Positions 33,220-43,661 of a stretch of 64,000 nt of DNA are shown here, in pieces. The position numbers and the translations under genes are program-made. Within the stretch, counting starts at the first letter, position 1. Each line of letters opens with the position of its first letter. The notes under the pieces are model-generated. The model was given only the letters and a program-made list of their open reading frames with translations, was not told the DNA's origin and did not search any database. This stretch comes from Exobasidium rhododendri (lineage: Eukaryota; Basidiomycota; Exobasidiomycetes; Exobasidiales; Exobasidiaceae): the NCBI GenBank assembly GCA_026210745.1, contig CP110632.1, forward strand, positions 3,595,001-3,659,000. Direction: 5' to 3'.

Positions 33220-35538
33220 ATGTCTCTACCTGCCACTCGAAATTCTCGCAATACACTTTCCGCCTCGCAAGCTTCCATTTCTACGCCACCTTCCAAGCTT
33301 TCTCGGCTAGGTGTACCTGACTTTGCTGTCATCAAAGGTCAACCAACGGTCAGCGTCTCACCCCCCAATCACCAACACTTTGAACGATCCAACATGCTAC
33401 AACAGGAGGCAGCTTTGCAATCAACACCCTCAAATTGGAGGCACAATGAATTCAACGAAGACAGCAGTAGTGGCAGTGCACGTAGCTCTCCCGATGAGTA
33501 TCCAAGTCAGCCACCAAGCATGACTACCGGATCTACGTCAGCGTCTGTTGACAGTCTGGAGTCGTTGCAGGATTTGCATCATCGTAGTCTCGCGATGTCC
33601 ATGTTTGACAAGTCGGCTAAACTGTCACTTCCGAGTGCAAAGAAACAGCAAGCGCAACACTTGACTGATGCAGTTGTGTCCACACAAGCGCCGACTTCAT
33701 TCGACAGCTCAGCCGACGGTACGACGCTACTCCATCGAGAGTTTGGCTACTGTGTAAATCAGGACTACCGCTATACATCACAGCACCCACCAGGCACTCA
33801 ACTGCCCAATCCTGTGGAAGAAGAGCCAAGCTACTTTATCGTTTTGTCTACATACATGTCATACCTGTTGCTCATCATCATCGGACACATGCGAGATTTC
33901 GTTGGAAAGCAATTGTTTCCAAAATCATATCGCCATCTGGTAGAATCGGATGGTTACGCTGCTCTTAACTCTGACTTCGACAGCTTCTATACCCGAAGAC
34001 TAAAAGCTCGAATCGACGACTGCTTTGCAAGACCGGTCACAGGCGTCTGCGGGCGAACTGTAATGACCTTGGACCGAGTCACCGACGACTTTTTCCAGTC
34101 CTTCCGATTCACTGGCGAAAAGACAAGGGCGCTCAATGTCAGTGCTTACAATTACCTCGGTTTCGCGCAGTCGCATGGTGGATGTGCAGATGCCGTCATG
34201 GAATCGTTGAAGAGGTATGGAGTAAGCTCGTACGGATCTCGAATGGGAGCAGGCTCCCTGGATCTGCATGCGCAAGCTGAAAAGCTGGTGGCCAAATTCG
34301 TAGGAATGGAAGCGAGTCTCATCATTTCCATGGGATTTGCTACTAACAGCACGACAATTCCTGCCATTGCTGGTCCTGGTACTTTGATCATCTCTGATGA
34401 ATTCAACCATTCTTCCATTCGATTTGGTGCTCGATTGAGTGGCGCTCACATTCGACAGTATAAGCACAATGACATGCGAAAATTAGAGTCTCTCTTGCGA
34501 GAATGTATCAGTCAAGGAATGCCCCGAACGCATCGACCTTGGAAGAAGATCCTCCTCATCGTAGAAGGTCTGTACAGCATGGAAGGTACCCTCGTCAATC
34601 TCCCCGCCGTCATGGACTTGAAGCGCAAGTACAAGTTCTATCTATACGTCGATGAAGCGCACTCCATCGGTGCCATCGGACCAAAGGGAAGAGGTGTTTG
34701 CGACTACTTTGGCGTTAATCCCCGTGAGATCGACATTCTCATGGGTACATTTACAAAGTCGTTTGGTGCTGCCGGTGGATACATCTCCGGCAAGAAGGAA
34801 TTGATCGACCGTATCCGATTGACCAACCATGCAAACATCTATGGTGAAACGTTGGCCCCGCCTGTTCTAACACAGATTATTGCCAGTATGGCAAGTATCA
34901 TGGGCGTCGGAAGGTACCCCGAAGAACGAGCTCTACTACCGAGCTGGGTAGATTTGCCACCCAAATTGCTGGACGGTTCGGAGGGTCGAGAACGACTTCG
35001 AAGATTGGCCTTCAACGCAAGGTACTTGAGTTCAGGTCTGAGAAAGCTGGGCTTCATCGTGTACGGACACCGAGACAGCCCCATCGTTCCTCTTCTCATC
35101 TTTCACCCTGCCAAGATGGCATTGTTCTCGCGAATGATGCTCGATCGATCTGCTAGTCTGCCACCTTCTCAACGATTTGCAGTAGAGGTAGATGAAGAGG
35201 ATTACAAGCAACTCCACGACGAAGAGATGCGAGCATTGGACGATCCGATAGAAGCAAAGAAGCTTGATCGAATCACTCGACCTCCGATTGTCGTAGTGGT
35301 GGTCGCGTACCCTGCCACACCGTTGGTCTCCAGTCGAGTGCGATTCTGCGTCAGTGCAGCTCACAACGTCGACGACATGAGCAACGTGCTCCGGGCGGCC
35401 GATGAAGTCGGTGCCTTGCTGGGAATGAAATACGGAAGTGGTGGGGAGGGAGGTCCTTGGTCGATTGAAGAGGTCGTTCGCAGACCTCTGGACTTGGTTC
35501 ATTGGGACGGCACAACTCCTTTGCTGTCAGAGATATGA
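33220..35538 (+). CDS. LCB2: Serine palmitoyltransferase subunit 2
   Basis: PLP-dependent catalytic subunit condensing serine with palmitoyl-CoA to 3-ketodihydrosphingosine, the first step of sphingolipid synthesis, in the ER. Single exon, 772 residues from ATG 33220. About 200 low-complexity Ser/Thr/Gln-rich residues precede a membrane segment (LSTYMSYLLLIIIGHM). The catalytic core shows NYLGFA, YGVSSYGSRMGAGSLDLH, VEGLYSMEG, YVDEAHSIGAIG and the PLP-lysine motif GTFTKSFGAAGGY. Yeast Lcb2 is about 560 residues, so the N-terminal extension is the main difference. The enzyme also needs LCB1, not in this window. Convergent with an RTA1-family gene. Confidence 0.95.
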   Translation: MSLPATRNSRNTLSASQASISTPPSKLSRLGVPDFAVIKGQPTVSVSPPNHQHFERSNMLQQEAALQSTPSNWRHNEFNEDSSSGSARSSPDEYPSQPPSMTTGSTSASVDSLESLQDLHHRSLAMSMFDKSAKLSLPSAKKQQAQHLTDAVVSTQAPTSFDSSADGTTLLHREFGYCVNQDYRYTSQHPPGTQLPNPVEEEPSYFIVLSTYMSYLLLIIIGHMRDFVGKQLFPKSYRHLVESDGYAALNSDFDSFYTRRLKARIDDCFARPVTGVCGRTVMTLDRVTDDFFQSFRFTGEKTRALNVSAYNYLGFAQSHGGCADAVMESLKRYGVSSYGSRMGAGSLDLHAQAEKLVAKFVGMEASLIISMGFATNSTTIPAIAGPGTLIISDEFNHSSIRFGARLSGAHIRQYKHNDMRKLESLLRECISQGMPRTHRPWKKILLIVEGLYSMEGTLVNLPAVMDLKRKYKFYLYVDEAHSIGAIGPKGRGVCDYFGVNPREIDILMGTFTKSFGAAGGYISGKKELIDRIRLTNHANIYGETLAPPVLTQIIASMASIMGVGRYPEERALLPSWVDLPPKLLDGSEGRERLRRLAFNARYLSSGLRKLGFIVYGHRDSPIVPLLIFHPAKMALFSRMMLDRSASLPPSQRFAVEVDEEDYKQLHDEEMRALDDPIEAKKLDRITRPPIVVVVVAYPATPLVSSRVRFCVSAAHNVDDMSNVLRAADEVGALLGMKYGSGGEGGPWSIEEVVRRPLDLVHWDGTTPLLSEI

Positions 35539-35882
35539 TGGGGACGTTCTTTCTCCGTCGTTCCCCTCCTTTTTCCTTTTTCCTTCTTCTTCTTCTCTCT
35601 TCATATTCCTCTGTGGCACATATTTCTTTCTTGCTAACTATCTTTAGGACTTATCATACTCTCCATTCGTATCCCATTGTAGACTTTGAGGCATTTACAC
35701 TTCTCCCTTTTCAATAGATTGATGAAATCTTCAATCATGCACAGCTTTCAATTTGAAGTATCAGAGAGGGTATAAATTCTATAGGACATTTTACTTGGGT
35801 GTGCAGTCTATGTTTGTCTATCGCGTACAGGAGTGTGTGTGTAGGTGAGGGAGGTATAAGTACAGCAAGCGATGAGGTTGAT
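35539..35882. other. Convergent gap LCB2 / RTA1
   Basis: 344 bases; CT-rich 3' flank of LCB2 just after the stop. Nothing recognised. Confidence 0.45.
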
Positions 35883-36857
35883 CTAAGCTACAGAAGCGAT
35901 GGTGCTTGACGGCCTCGAGGCTTCCTCGTTGGTAATCTGCTCCGCTTTGTGTTCCGAAGCTTGATTTCGAATCTCTCGCATCCAGAGACCGGGCCAAAAC
36001 AGCGCCCAGACACCTATTGCGATCACCAAAGGAAGACCGTCGAGAACAAAGGTGAAGATTTCGTGCGAATAGAGATAGCCTCCATAGCCTTGTGAGAATT
36101 CTGCTATGCGATAACCTGATCGTGTTAGAATTCCGATGCTGGAAATATACAGCAGGCACATCAATTGCAGTGCGGTATTCTCGTAGATATTGGAGATGCC
36201 GTAGTGTTGTCTGTCTTCTTGATATAGTCGCACATGTGCCACGATTGTCAACGTCACAAAGACAATGTACGAGAATGCCTGAAGGACAGTTCCCGCTAGA
36301 AAGATGTGGTTACCTACGATCATGGTGGAGTACATGTGCGATGTCTGCAGGCCGCCTCCTGCCGCTTGGATAAGGAAAGTGATCACGTCTGATGTAACAA
36401 AGATGATCTTGACCATTCTTGGCGGTAGGAAAGAGTAGTGAGACCTCGCTTTGACTTGGCTTGGTTTGTACCCTTCCAGTGCCGCAGTGAAACGACCGAA
36501 AAGGATGTAGTTGAAGGCGAGGAAGGAAGCAGGTGATAGAATGACAAAAAGATACATGACAATGTAGATTGGTTCATTTGCCTGATTTGTGCGGAGGATT
36601 ACCCGGAACCAGAATCCCAAGGCTTCGAAGGAGCATCCAATCGGAAGCACTAAGGCCCACTTGTCCGCCTTGACACCAGTGAAGAAGACATGGTAGAACA
36701 GTGTGAATGCAAGGATCGTGTAGAGCACGCCAAAGATGACATTGCCAGCTAGGTTGGGAACATAGTTGAGGATCGAGTCGGACTCAAGCATCACATCGGC
36801 GCGAGCGAGAGTGGCAAAGACGACAACCAAACAGGCTGTTGCTCGAGCTGAAAACAT
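35883..36857 (-). CDS. RTA1-family seven-transmembrane protein (RSB1/RTA1-like)
   Basis: Single exon, 324 residues. A signal-like N-terminus (MFSARATACLVVVFATLARA) precedes about seven hydrophobic helices. RTA1 hallmarks are visible: the YVPNLAGNVIFGVLYT start, EALGFWFR, a LSPASFLAFNYILFGR segment, VTSDVITFLIQAAGGG, and IGNHIFLAG-like VGNHIFLAGTVLQAF, with RSGYRIAEFSQGYGGYLYSHEIF near the end. Yeast relatives include Rsb1 (long-chain base release), Rta1 and Rtm1 (drug resistance). Plasma membrane location is expected. A basic/acidic cytoplasmic tail follows the last helix. Its neighbour is LCB2. The specific substrate is not readable from sequence. Confidence 0.88.
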   Translation of the reverse strand: MFSARATACLVVVFATLARADVMLESDSILNYVPNLAGNVIFGVLYTILAFTLFYHVFFTGVKADKWALVLPIGCSFEALGFWFRVILRTNQANEPIYIVMYLFVILSPASFLAFNYILFGRFTAALEGYKPSQVKARSHYSFLPPRMVKIIFVTSDVITFLIQAAGGGLQTSHMYSTMIVGNHIFLAGTVLQAFSYIVFVTLTIVAHVRLYQEDRQHYGISNIYENTALQLMCLLYISSIGILTRSGYRIAEFSQGYGGYLYSHEIFTFVLDGLPLVIAIGVWALFWPGLWMREIRNQASEHKAEQITNEEASRPSSTIASVA

Positions 36858-36900
36858 CGATGTCCTCAGATAATTAGATGTGAGAATTCAGAGAAAGACT

Positions 36901-36918
36901 GTGTGTGTGTGTGTGTGT
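36901..36918. repeat. (GT)n microsatellite
   Basis: Nine GT units in the 5' leader region of the RTA1 gene. Confidence 0.85.
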
Positions 36919-36957
36919 TGTGTAGGTGTCAAGGCGAAGAAGGGAAATTGGCCTTGC

Positions 36958-36964
36958 TATATAT
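36958..36964 (-). promoter_or_regulatory. Probable TATA box of the RTA1 gene
   Basis: ATATATA on the minus strand about 100 bases upstream of the ATG at 36857. Position fits a TATA element; inferred only. Confidence 0.4.
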
Positions 36965-37838
36965 CTTCTCAGCTCGTCCATCTGCTGACTTGAGAGCGAA
37001 ACTTCGTAGCTGTGCTAGGGCCATTTCGCATGCTACTAGAATCAGGAGACGTTCTAGCATCTTGCCCCATACTCATTAATATTAAACGCCGATGACAAAT
37101 TTAAGATTCAGGTCCGCGGTGTGACGAGAAGAGATTGGAAATATGCGTTCATACACAATCCAGAACTGTCCTTTGCTTACTCAGTGCAATGCAAAAGAGC
37201 TTTAGGGTTGAGACAAGCGACGAAGGAGGTCATTGTTAGCTGGTACATGCCAGGTACTCGAGTGTTTGTCGTTGAAGTGGACGATCCACCCACATATACA
37301 TGAGTTGGAAGGGTTGCGATTAACCTATACTTGACCTGATCAGATCTCATCTTGACAATCTCGAATGCTCAATCAAATTCGACCTTAGAAACTTGACCAG
37401 TAGAGCTCAGAACAATTCAATCCTGTGAGCCCTTCCCGCCTCAGGAACCCAACATCCTCCTACAGCTCTGCATCTCCTTCCCCTCCAGCACCACGTATCT
37501 GCGGATGATAGATCTGTAGCTCCGCATCTAATAATCCTCCTTGCCATTAGGTATTGTCGGTATGTATAAATCAAACAATTTCCTTGCGCCTGGCGAATAG
37601 TGCTTTGTAATGCGCCTCTCGGAAGTGGAGCTACGATATTAAGCGGCACGTAGTAATTATCAGATAGACCCATGCCATAGCGTTATTGCGTCTAGTAAGC
37701 TGCTGAGTGGAAGGCGAGCAGGTGAGTCTCCTCTGCCTGATCTGGGTGCTGAGTGCCTTGACTTGCTTGTTCTCGATTCGATCGACTGCTTATTTTTGCC
37801 TTCTACTTACTCCTTCTGCCTTTCCTGCGTAAGTCTAC
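36965..37838. other. Divergent intergenic region RTA1 / b561-type gene
   Basis: Shared upstream space. Short ORFs only, none with family resemblance. Confidence 0.45.
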
Positions 37839-38765
37839 ATGCAATCGCACCAGGACGATCGGGCGCCTTTGCTAGGTCACGCCGAAGAAGACGACGTATC
37901 TGTTTCCAACATCAGCGTCATTGCACCACTTCAAGCGTATCGAAAAGGAGCCATGAGTGGTGTTTCTGCCATTGCCGTGCAGGCTTTCAGCTTAGCTTTT
38001 GTCGCTCTGATCTGGTCACTAGTCTTCACCAAAATGCCTCTGAAGCCGTTACCTTTGTTCGGCTATCACCCTATCATTCAGGTATGGTACTTTGCAGATG
38101 GGCCATCGGGGACCCTGATAAATCAGGCACCTTGCTGCGGCTGACACTATCTCACTCTCGTCCCACATCTGCGTGACACAGTCTCTTGCTCTACTGCTTC
38201 TCATCCAGTCTATTATGACGCTACAGCCGACGACGGGCTCGCAACCTTCACAAAAGCAATCAGCATTCAAAGTGCATCAAGTTGTTAACATTCTTCTTGT
38301 TCTGCCATTGTTCACGATTGGAGTAGCTATCATGTGGTACCTTCACGATCAACCTGGTTCGAATCATTTCATCAGCTGGCATGGTAAGTTGGGCTTTGGT
38401 CTCTTGATCTGGGCTTGGTTGCAGGTCGCCATTGGAATCGCCGTATCTTCGTTTCATGGCAAGCTGGTTGGTGGTGTGAGGAGAGCAAAGGGTCTGTACA
38501 AGTGGCATCGGTGAGTTCAGGTCGAGGAACAGAGATTCTGGTGGGCCTCGACACTAACTCCTTTGCTATACTTTTTGGAAATCATAGGCTATCAGGATAC
38601 ATCCTTCTACCTCTCTTCCTCTTCACGGCCTTTCTTGGCGCTACACAGACATCGTGGAGTCAGCAGAACGCTACGTCAAAGCACCATCTTGCGGTGGGCG
38701 TCTGTCTGGCAGGCGCTGCCGTAGGAATCGGCTATCGACTTCAACCCGAGAAGCTTCCACACTGA
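37839..38765 (+). CDS. Cytochrome b561-type transmembrane protein
   Basis: Three exons: 37839-38081, 38182-38510 and 38588-38765, total 750 bases (249 residues). After a polar N-terminus (about 45 residues) come six hydrophobic helices. The b561 pattern of heme-ligand His in paired helices is seen: FGYHPIIQ|SLALLLLIQS, FKVHQVVNILLVLP, FISWHGKLGFGLLIW and SKHHLAVGV. A YKWHR|LSGY loop carries another His. Family members move electrons across membranes (ascorbate or ferric reductase). The core b561 domain stands alone without a DOMON domain. ATG at 37839 directly follows a CT-rich stretch. Confidence 0.82.
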
Positions 38766-39214
38766 AAGCCAACCTTTCTCCCGCGCTCTGTCTATCCTGC
38801 CTCTCCCTCTTCTTCCTCTTCATGTCTCCCTGCCGACTCGATCTTTGCACTGCATCTGTACACAGCTCCTTTCGCAATTAAGAATGTGATTACTAGCCTG
38901 CATTGCTTTAGATTTTTAGTTCGAGAGGACGACGTTAGTAGATTAGATGGTGGTATGAGTGAAAGAAAAAGGAAAAGCCCGAAGAAAGAGAGAGTGGGAG
39001 AAAGTTGAAGACAAGGCAAAAGGTATTCTGGTAGCAAGGCAGGGTACTAGCCACAGATCCGGGTCACGAAAGAAGACTGAGAAGATGTTGAATGTGGCAA
39101 GACTGAATAAGTGTACTGGTCGTCAAGAGCAGAGATGATGCGATGAAAGGTTGCGGCGGGAATGGGCGACTGCTAGGATATCTGAATTTGTGGGATGAGC
39201 GTCTCCCTCCACGT
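38766..39214. other. Convergent gap b561 / SHO1
   Basis: 449 bases, CT-rich then AG-rich (38960-39010). Nothing recognised. Confidence 0.45.
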
Positions 39215-40505
39215 CTATAGGACTTGCATATACTGTCAAGACAAGACCAGAACCATCAAAATCAGCATGACTGTGTCTGTCCCAAATTGGCTCGTTCCAA
39301 AGGATGCAAATATACTCACATTACTGGGAACAATGCCAGTCTCGCCGTTGGGTTTACGAGCTTGCCACCATTTACCGCTGTTATCTACGATATCTAAAAC
39401 TTCCCCTTTACTGAAAGAAATCTCTGTAGGGTCGTCCGCATTGGCTTGATCTGATGTGTTCCAGCAACACAGATTTGTAAGCACAGGTTTCATCAGCATC
39501 CTTTGGCATCTTATTACTTACAAGCATACAGCGCCCTCGCCCGATATCCGTAACCTGGCATTGGTTCACCAGATGCTCCTTCGACTGTCGTTGGTGCACT
39601 TTGCTTATTTGCACTGCTTGGACTTGCAGCTCTACCGGCATCGCTCGTGTGTCCGTAATCTGATTTGCCTACGGTAGATCCAGCAATGCCGCCAGCAATA
39701 ACAGGAGCAGCATTGTTGTGAGCGCTTCGAATACTTCCTGCACCTCCGACATATCCTGACTTTTGTGCATTCATCGTAACATCAGCTGCAGAAGGTCCTT
39801 GACCATACGTTGGCTGATATCCACCTCCTGTGCCTCCATGACCACCCTGATAACTGTTCCCGAATCCGCTGCCGTTGTTCACCGACGTTCCGTTTGCCCT
39901 CGATATACCACCATTGCCCTGAACACCTCTGCTTCCTGCACCACCCAGTCTACCGTTTCCAAGTCCGCTGAGCAGGTTACTGATCATGCCGTCTTCTTCT
40001 GAAGTGAAGAAGAAAAGCCAAATGATGTTGATGATTGTCAAGATGAACCAACCAGCTGTCGAAGCATTCCGACCACCGTTGTTGGAATAAATCCCTTGAT
40101 CGATACCGAATACGGAAAAGACGAGGGCGACTGCCAGGAAGGTGCTAATTTGAAAGCGTGCAAAGGCAACACTGTCCGTGACAATCACCACGGCAATGCC
40201 AAGAATTAGGAAGAGCTCGAGGAAAATTGCAAACCACAAAGTTCTCTGCATCTGGTTGTCTGCTTCAGCAACAATCTGACCAATGAATGCAATGATCCAA
40301 GCTATCGCGCTCAGCCCTAGAGTTCCAAGCATAATTAGATTGCTGAAGAGCAGACTATCATGAGGGGAAAAGGAAAGGTAGAGAAGAGATGAGTCAAAGG
40401 GGTCTCATTTTGAGAAAACTACAGCGTCGAAGAAGCAGCTTACCTGATGTCAAAACCACTGCCCCCTCCCCCTCCCCCTCCCCCTCCAGCTCCTTTTCTT
40501 GCCAT
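39215..40505 (-). CDS. SHO1: Osmosensor SHO1, four-TM SH3 membrane protein
   Basis: Sensor branch of the HOG/filamentation MAPK pathways; the SH3 domain recruits Pbs2-type kinases. Four exons: 40505-40444, 40354-39522, 39450-39320 and 39232-39215, total 1044 bases (347 residues). Start [10 protein letters not shown]... has a poly-Gly run. Four hydrophobic helices follow ([66 protein letters not shown]). A Gly/Ser/Asn-rich linker leads to a C-terminal SH3 domain: [44 protein letters not shown]. The SH3 core is split by two introns, and the last exon is only 18 bases. All SH3 ligand-pocket aromatic residues (ALYAY, WW, PSNY) are kept. Confidence 0.95.
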
Positions 40506-41674
40506 CTTGTCGTAAGGACTTTTTACAGTGACGAGGGCTGCCTCTGGATCAATTTCCCCTTTCTGTCGCTGCTTGTAGACGTCAAAGTCGTCCTCTTCGT
40601 AAACGTCTTTGAAATGATCACTTCCGACCAGTCTACCAATTGATTCCACGAGTTTCTGACAGTAGCTTGACGCAGAATACTTGAAAGTAAGCCAGCCCGA
40701 ACGCAGTAGTGAACAGAGCTGCTGGTAAAGGTAGGCCAATGTACGACGAGCGGTCACAGCAAATGCCGAAGTCGAGCAGGTGTTGGAATTGGTGGTCGTT
40801 TGAGTGGAAGACTGAATCGCGTCAGTCGTGTTATCCCTGTACGCAGGGATCTCGAAATGTCACTACGAAGGGTGGGTACCGCCTTTAGGCTTTGCAAGGG
40901 AAAGAATAGGGAAAAAAATCGAAAGGATTCGATTGTGACTAGAAAGCCAAGAGGCACGTTTGTTTTCGAATAGAATCTAAAATGGAGCAGTGTTGATTTT
41001 CGTACTTTTATTAGCTTCTCGTATCGATTCTTGTCCCTCTAGCGCGGAAGAAAGCCTTTGTAAGATATGCGGAATAATTCTTAAGACTCTCGAAGAATTT
41101 ACACTTTGTCGCCTTGTGTGAAGTGCTTAGACCCGCTAACCAGCAGCAGTAGAGTGGTGATCTTGAGCACCAGACAGGTAGAAGCGTAGGAATCGTGTGC
41201 TGACCGACTGAGTGGGTTCGGGTGAATCAAATGCAAGTGTGTGCAGAGGAGAGGAGGGAGCGTAAAGAATAGAAAAGGAAGAAGATGCAGTCAATGCAAG
41301 TCGAAGTGAAGAAGTGAGCTCCCTACAATCAATGTAGCAAGTACGCAGTCGAGAACAAGAGGAGCTTGCAGTGCGTGGAACAAGTCAGAGCAGGAGGTGG
41401 TGGAACCGCCTTCAGGGAGCTCGCCCGCCTCTTCTTATACATCCAACGTCGAAGAGGGCTGCACTCGGCCAGGCGGTCGGCGTTAAGGAGAGGCGTACCG
41501 TACAAGGCGTTGACTAGAATGAAGAGAGAGCAAGAAATTCTTGAAAGCGTGCGTGTCCGAAAGCAGGGCTGGGGCAACATTGAGAAGGTGCACACATGTC
41601 TAGCAGCATTGAGGACTCTCCTCTTTTCTACTTCATGATAACGATAAATGACAGCTACAAAGGACGCTTTTACA
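40506..41674. other. Intergenic region between SHO1 and the dehydrogenase gene
   Basis: About 1.2 kb. The SHO1 frame stays open upstream of its ATG to about 40757 without ATG. A short plus ORF at 41366-41638 has no recognised similarity. Otherwise nothing seen. Confidence 0.45.
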
Positions 41675-42929
41675 TTACAGCTTGCCCAGCCGGGTAGCTC
41701 CATCGAGACGTATGTAGGTGCCGTTCTGCAGGTTTCGAAGTCAGTGTCAGGACTCAAAAGGTCCCGCGACACTCGATCAACACTCACCAATATCGAATTC
41801 TCGATGATTGTGACGACAGCATGTGCGAACTCTTCCGGATACCCAAAGCGAACCTAATGAAGGAAGAAATCCGGTCGTAATCACGGTCAGTGAGCGCACA
41901 CCTTGTGGCACTGCGAGATCTCATTTCCTACACATACTGGAAATTCTGCACTTCGTAAAATCTGCTTCTTTGCCTTTTCTGGTAGTCGTTTCATCATTGG
42001 AGTGGAGAAGAGGGCGGGCGCGAGGGTCATTGTTCGAATGCCGTACCACGCCAGATCCCTACGGAGAAAGAACGCTCTCAGCATCGGAGGATCGTGATAC
42101 TACAAGTGCTCTTTCATCCAGATACTGACCTTGCCATGGGGAGAGTCATCGAGACAACTCCTCCCTTGGAAGCTAGCGGGTCGGAATCATCGTATTCGAC
42201 AGTACTTTAGCATGATCAGTACACTAGTCTCGACACGACATCACCCACCTGAATAAGCGACTTGTCCCGTTTGACCCTCAAAGGCAGCTGCACTACATGC
42301 GGTGATGTTAAAAGAGGCGTCAGAAGGGAGCAATGAGACCTCTTCGTCAATTCGAAACGTACCTTGCAGTATTGATAATAATTCCTCTGTCTTGTGTGCT
42401 CTCATCCGGCTTTGGAATTGGCTTGGGGGCATCTCGTATCAGTCTAGCAGCCGTCAGTCGTGAAACATTGAATGTGCCGATCAGCTGGAACGACAAGTTG
42501 AAAGAGTACGCTGGTGAGGGACTTTTCTTTTCTTACTTTCACTCCCATCCACGTTCTGCTCACATTGATCTCCACGATTGTTCTAAAAGTGTCAAGGTCA
42601 AACGGTTCTCCCTCAGACGAAATAATCTTGCCAGCCATCGCGACTCCTCCGCAGTTCACACAGCCTCCTACAGGGACATCGGGCCACGCTTCATCACTCT
42701 TCTTGATCGCATCTATCACCTCCTCTTCACTGACTACATCTACTTGAGCAGCCAATGCCCTTGCGTCTCCTCCAATTTTATTTAATTCGCCTGCCAATGC
42801 TTCGGCTTGCTCAAACGAAATATCCCATATACTGATGTATCCTCCCAGAGCATGTAATCTACGCACAGCTGCCTCTCCGAGACCAGAAGCGCCTCCTGTG
42901 ACGTACCATACGTGATTCTCTACCTTCAT
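41675..42929 (-). CDS. SDR dehydrogenase, HSD17B10 / type-2 3-hydroxyacyl-CoA dehydrogenase-like
   Basis: NAD-dependent short-chain dehydrogenase; animal relatives act in mitochondrial beta-oxidation and steroid oxidation. Seven exons: 42929-42564, 42484-42363, 42292-42249, 42172-42130, 42058-41938, 41853-41788 and 41725-41675, total 813 bases (270 residues). Cofactor motif VTGGASGLG, an aspartate after the second strand (SIWDIS), VNCGGVAMAGK, IIINTAS, and the catalytic YSASKGG with SMTLPMARDLAWYGIR, TLAPALFSTPMM, RFGYPEEFAHAV and the end NGTYIRLDGATRLGKL all match HSD17B10. No N-terminal targeting extension is obvious from this start. Three exons are below 70 bases. The 246-base gap to the plus-strand thioredoxin gene suggests a shared promoter. 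Confidence 0.9.
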
Positions 42930-43175
42930 TGATGCTACAGCAAGACCTGCGAGGGCGGTATAAAGTGGGGTAAGGCGAACTTGGAGCACTCGCTCCCGTC
43001 GAGGTCTAATTGATAGAGTCTCTCTCTGTGTCAAAGCTAATTAGACACGCGATGTGGAGAAGAGGAGGGAGACTTGTCTGTCCCCAGGATTAGGTTTCCC
43101 TCCAGATTGTGATTAGAGTTGGACAGAGGAGCTCTAGAAATTCCTTTGACCTCGTCTCCTTCCCAATTGTCGAGT

Positions 43176-43583
43176 ATGCCTCTCCATTACGTAGAAGCAG
43201 CCGATGAGAAGGCCAGCGGAGTTCAGTACATTCTCTTCTTCGCCTCTGGATCTCCCTCTTGGTGCCCAGACTGTAGAGAGGCAATCCCTGTCATCGAATC
43301 GGTGTTCGGAGGAAAAGAAGCACCTCTATTGCAGGTCATCAAGGTGGGTGCGAGGGAGGAGTGGAAAAGTGCAGACAACAAGTGGAGGGGGACGCCCTTC
43401 GATGTCAAGGAGACTCCATGTATCATCAAGCTCATAGATGTGAGTGCCGTCACAGGGCTGTCAAGACAGCGCCGCCTCATTGACACTCTCCTCCTCACTC
43501 AACAGTCCAAGGAAATTGGCAGACTGGGCGATCAAGCGTGCAAGTCTGCCACTCAACTTCAACAGCTCGTTTCGGCTGGGTAG
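43176..43583 (+). CDS. Thioredoxin-like protein, TXNDC17/TRP14 type
   Basis: Two exons: 43176-43439 and 43506-43583, total 342 bases (113 residues). The redox site is SWCPDCREAIPVI, the WCPDC motif typical of TXNDC17, which reduces small disulfide substrates in the cytosol. The cis-Pro region KETPCIIKLID follows. The C-terminal helix reads KEIGRLGDQACKSATQLQQL. Shares a short divergent promoter with the dehydrogenase gene and converges closely (78-base gap) on the CWF19L1-like gene. Confidence 0.85.
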   Translation: MPLHYVEAADEKASGVQYILFFASGSPSWCPDCREAIPVIESVFGGKEAPLLQVIKVGAREEWKSADNKWRGTPFDVKETPCIIKLIDVSAVTGLSRQRRLIDTLLLTQQSKEIGRLGDQACKSATQLQQLVSAG

Positions 43584-43661
43584 ATGTATAGGCACCTTTC
43601 AACGATGGCATTTTGATGGAGATTCTGATAGTAATACATTCTACAATCGCCCCGCCTTTCA

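Noticed and set aside
37121-37303. 60-codon ORF between the RTA1 and b561 genes
   Set aside because: Short, no homology or splice support.
38340-38360. GGTTCGAATC resembling a tRNA B box
   Set aside because: Lies within the coding exon of the b561-type gene, with no A box or cloverleaf around it.
40506-40757. In-frame upstream extension of SHO1
   Set aside because: No ATG in the extension, and the MARKG poly-Gly start right before the membrane domain gives a normal SHO1 length.
41366-41638. 90-codon plus-strand ORF in the gap before the dehydrogenase gene
   Set aside because: Arg-rich, no family resemblance, start context not distinctive; not enough to call a gene.
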